Assembly: GCF_017874475.1 (NCBI RefSeq)
Contig: NZ_JAGGLO010000001.1
Span: 558,001-622,000 of the forward strand
DNA: 64,000 nucleotides
DNA from: Anaerococcus degeneri
Lineage (GTDB): Bacteria; Bacillota; Clostridia; Tissierellales; Peptoniphilaceae
Direction: 5' to 3'
In this document: in pieces, positions 62,623 to 64,000 of the stretch
How positions within the stretch are numbered: position 1 is the stretch's first letter
How the letters are laid out: each line of letters starts with the position of its first letter
Program-made: the position numbers and the translations under genes
The notes under the pieces: generated by a model
What the model was told of the DNA's origin: nothing
Databases searched by the model: none
Seen by the model: only the letters and a program-made list of their open reading frames with translations

Positions 62623-62651
62623 ATTATATCTAATAGGAAAATTATTGGCAA
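62623..62651 (-). promoter_or_regulatory. Promoter of the TPP riboswitch-tenA unit
   Basis: On the minus strand TTGCCA (62646-62651), 17 bases, TATAAT (62623-62628). The -35 lies within the last codons of DUF523. The -10 is inside a perfect inverted repeat, CCTATTAGATATAATAGG (62620-62637). Confidence 0.7.
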
Positions 62652-63073
62652 ATTTTTATAAATTCTTCAACATCAATAGCTTTTATCCCTTCTTTGTTTA
62701 ATGTCTTAACAAAAATTCCATTTCCCTCGATTAATTTCCCACTAAAGGACCCATCATAAATTACCCCCACACCACAAGACGGACTCCTCGATTGCAAAAC
62801 TACAAGATCTGCACCAGATTTTTTCACAAGGTCTAAGGCTATTTCTGCTCCCTTTTTAAATTCAGCATCAACTGACCTTCCTTCTTTTGTTAAGACTACC
62901 CCATTTACAACCTCAGCTGGTGTTCTCGGTGTAGGAAGACCTCCCATGACCTCAGGGCATATGGGAATCACATCATATTTTTCAAGAATTTCCCCTAATT
63001 CGTATGAGTAATTATTCCCACCATTATATTTACAATTTTCTCCTAATAAACATGCACTCACAGCAATTTTCAT
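62642..63073 (-). CDS. DUF523 domain-containing protein
   Basis: A 143-residue DUF523 protein. SACLLGENCKYNGGNNYS, CPEVMGGLPTPRTPAEV and QSRSPSCGVGVIYDGSFSGK with conserved cysteines (CLLG, CPEV, SPSCG) are the family signature and suggest a metal or Fe-S site. Function unknown. It is followed directly by the riboswitch promoter. Confidence 0.85.
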   Translation of the reverse strand: MKIAVSACLLGENCKYNGGNNYSYELGEILEKYDVIPICPEVMGGLPTPRTPAEVVNGVVLTKEGRSVDAEFKKGAEIALDLVKKSGADLVVLQSRSPSCGVGVIYDGSFSGKLIEGNGIFVKTLNKEGIKAIDVEEFIKICQ

Positions 63074-63186
63074 TCATTCACCTCATTTTCCCACTCGATT
63101 TGCAAACATTTTCTCCACTCAAAATATATCTTACCACAAAAAATAATGAAAAAAAATTAAAAAAAAGTTTTAATTATTAATTTTGG

Positions 63187-63195
63187 TGGTATGAT
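63187..63195 (+). promoter_or_regulatory. Extended -10 of the NSS transporter gene
   Basis: TGGTATGAT at 63187-63195 without a clear -35, 35 bases before the start codon; an AGAGGA ribosome site lies in between. Confidence 0.5.
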
Positions 63196-63230
63196 AGACT
63201 TATTAATTTATAAATGAAAGAGGAATTATT

Positions 63231-64000
63231 ATGAAAGAACATAAGGGATTTACGGGCCAGCTTGGTTTTATCTTGGCTGCGGCTGGTTCTGCAGTAGGTG
63301 TAGGTAACCTTTGGCGTTTCCCATATCTTGCAGCCAAAAATGGTGGAGGAGTCTTCCTTATCATATATTTACTAATGGTTTTTACAGTAGGTTTTGCCCT
63401 CTTAACAACAGACCTAGCCATAGGTCGTAAAACTGGAAAAAGTGCAATCTATGCCTACCAATCTATGAATTCAAAATGGAAATTTTTAGGTATATTTACA
63501 TTTTTTGTACCAGTAATTATCATGACCTACTACGCAGTAATTGGCGGTTGGATACTTAATTACATAAAATATTTTTTAACCGGCCAGGTAACACTAGCGG
63601 CTGATGATGCTTGTTTTTCAAATTTCATTTCATCAAACTCATCAGTTTATTGGTCATTAGCCTTCATGGTACTTACAGCTGTGATTGTTTTTGGCGGAGT
63701 TGAAAAAGGAATTGAAAGAGTTTCTAAAATTATTATGCCAATTCTTTTGATAATGGTATTAGGAATTGCGATTTTCTCACTAACCCTAAAGTCAACTACA
63801 GATAATGGTGACCTTAGGACCGGACTTGAAGGTCTATTAGTTTATTTGAAGCCAGATTTTACTGGAATGACTATAAGAAGATTTTTACAAATATCTCTTG
63901 ATGCCATGAGCCAACTATTTTTCTCACTTTCTGTATCTATGGGAATCATGATTACCTATGGATCTTATGTAAAAAAAGAAGTTGACCTAGCAAAGTCTGT
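63231..64000 (+). CDS. Sodium-dependent transporter, NSS/SNF family (cut by window edge)
   Basis: Sodium-coupled amino-acid importer of the neurotransmitter:sodium symporter family. The first 256 codons begin MKEHKGFTGQLGFILAAAGS and contain the TM1 hallmark VGVGNLWRFPYL and GGGVFLIIYL. At least five further hydrophobic segments follow, ending MTYGSYVKKEVDLAKSV-like in the window. The substrate cannot be read. The start is the ATG at 63231 with AGAGGA upstream. The frame is open at the window end. Confidence 0.92.
   Translation, partial: MKEHKGFTGQLGFILAAAGSAVGVGNLWRFPYLAAKNGGGVFLIIYLLMVFTVGFALLTTDLAIGRKTGKSAIYAYQSMNSKWKFLGIFTFFVPVIIMTYYAVIGGWILNYIKYFLTGQVTLAADDACFSNFISSNSSVYWSLAFMVLTAVIVFGGVEKGIERVSKIIMPILLIMVLGIAIFSLTLKSTTDNGDLRTGLEGLLVYLKPDFTGMTIRRFLQISLDAMSQLFFSLSVSMGIMITYGSYVKKEVDLAKS

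Noticed and set aside
63214-63234. Six-codon ORF overlapping the start of the NSS transporter (ATG at 63214)
   Set aside because: It consists of the ribosome site of the transporter itself and has no ribosome site of its own.
1-64000. CRISPR arrays, tRNA or rRNA genes, insertion sequences, prophage
   Set aside because: No regularly spaced repeats, cloverleaf-like sequences, transposase or phage structural genes were seen on reading both strands.

Overview
The window is a low-GC (roughly one-third G+C), mostly minus-strand stretch of Firmicutes chromosome. The gene set and order point to an anaerobic Gram-positive coccus of the Tissierellia/Peptoniphilaceae type (Anaerococcus- or Peptoniphilus-like). 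Evidence: an IspH-ribosomal S1 fusion, the efp-Asp23-nusB-xseAB-ispA-argR-recN-scpAB string, two pyruvate:ferredoxin oxidoreductases instead of a pyruvate dehydrogenase, HprK, T-box control and TTG starts. The genus is inferred from gene content, not from a marker gene. No rRNA, tRNA, CRISPR array, prophage or insertion sequence was found.

Layout. 1-14.2 kb: a long minus-strand housekeeping run from an extended -10 promoter before efp (about 12960), through nusB, exonuclease VII, ispA, argR, recN, a Nudix hydrolase, scpA/scpB and rluB, then past a terminator into a flavoprotein, cmk, plsC, ispH-S1 and miaB (cut by the window edge). tmcAL is transcribed in the opposite direction. 14.2-19.7 kb: Asp23-like, DAK/FakA-like, recG, rsmD, coaD and a coiled-coil gene. 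19.8-27.3 kb: two tandem nifJ paralogues, each with its own promoter and terminator. 27.3-39.6 kb: pepP-uvrC-hprK, then ychF-tdk (+), map, a nitroreductase, a UvrD-like helicase (+), folC, and a membrane acyltransferase (+) followed by an unlisted 43-residue membrane ORF. 39.8-48.2 kb: a DUF4230 protein, trmB, degV, brnQ, an ArsC/Spx-like protein, an alpha/beta hydrolase-short MprF-like-DUF503 operon, and pepA (+). 48.2-53.1 kb: a complete branched-chain amino-acid ABC importer (livKHMGF) behind an isoleucine-type T-box leader. 53.2-64 kb: mgtE with a leader peptide, a HAD hydrolase, an endonuclease/exonuclease/phosphatase protein, an accessory block (GNAT, unknown, XRE regulator, membrane protein, HEPN-like/PD-(D/E)XK-like protein, thioesterase, a frameshifted gene, a DUF697 GTPase), a TPP-riboswitch-controlled tenA, DUF523, and the start of an NSS-family transporter.

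How it fits together: pyruvate is oxidised with ferredoxin (nifJ x2), amino acids and peptides are imported and degraded (liv, brnQ, pepP, pepA, map), and isoprenoids are made by the MEP route (ispH, ispA). Regulation is dominated by RNA devices: a T-box, a TPP riboswitch, a candidate Mg-related leader peptide, and intrinsic terminators placed immediately before the ribosome-binding sites of downstream genes. The least explained signals are an apparent ATT start codon for a DUF503 gene, the 15-codon leader peptide before mgtE, the HEPN-like/nuclease-like protein, the XRE-membrane cassette behind twin 17-bp repeats, and the 43-codon membrane ORF.
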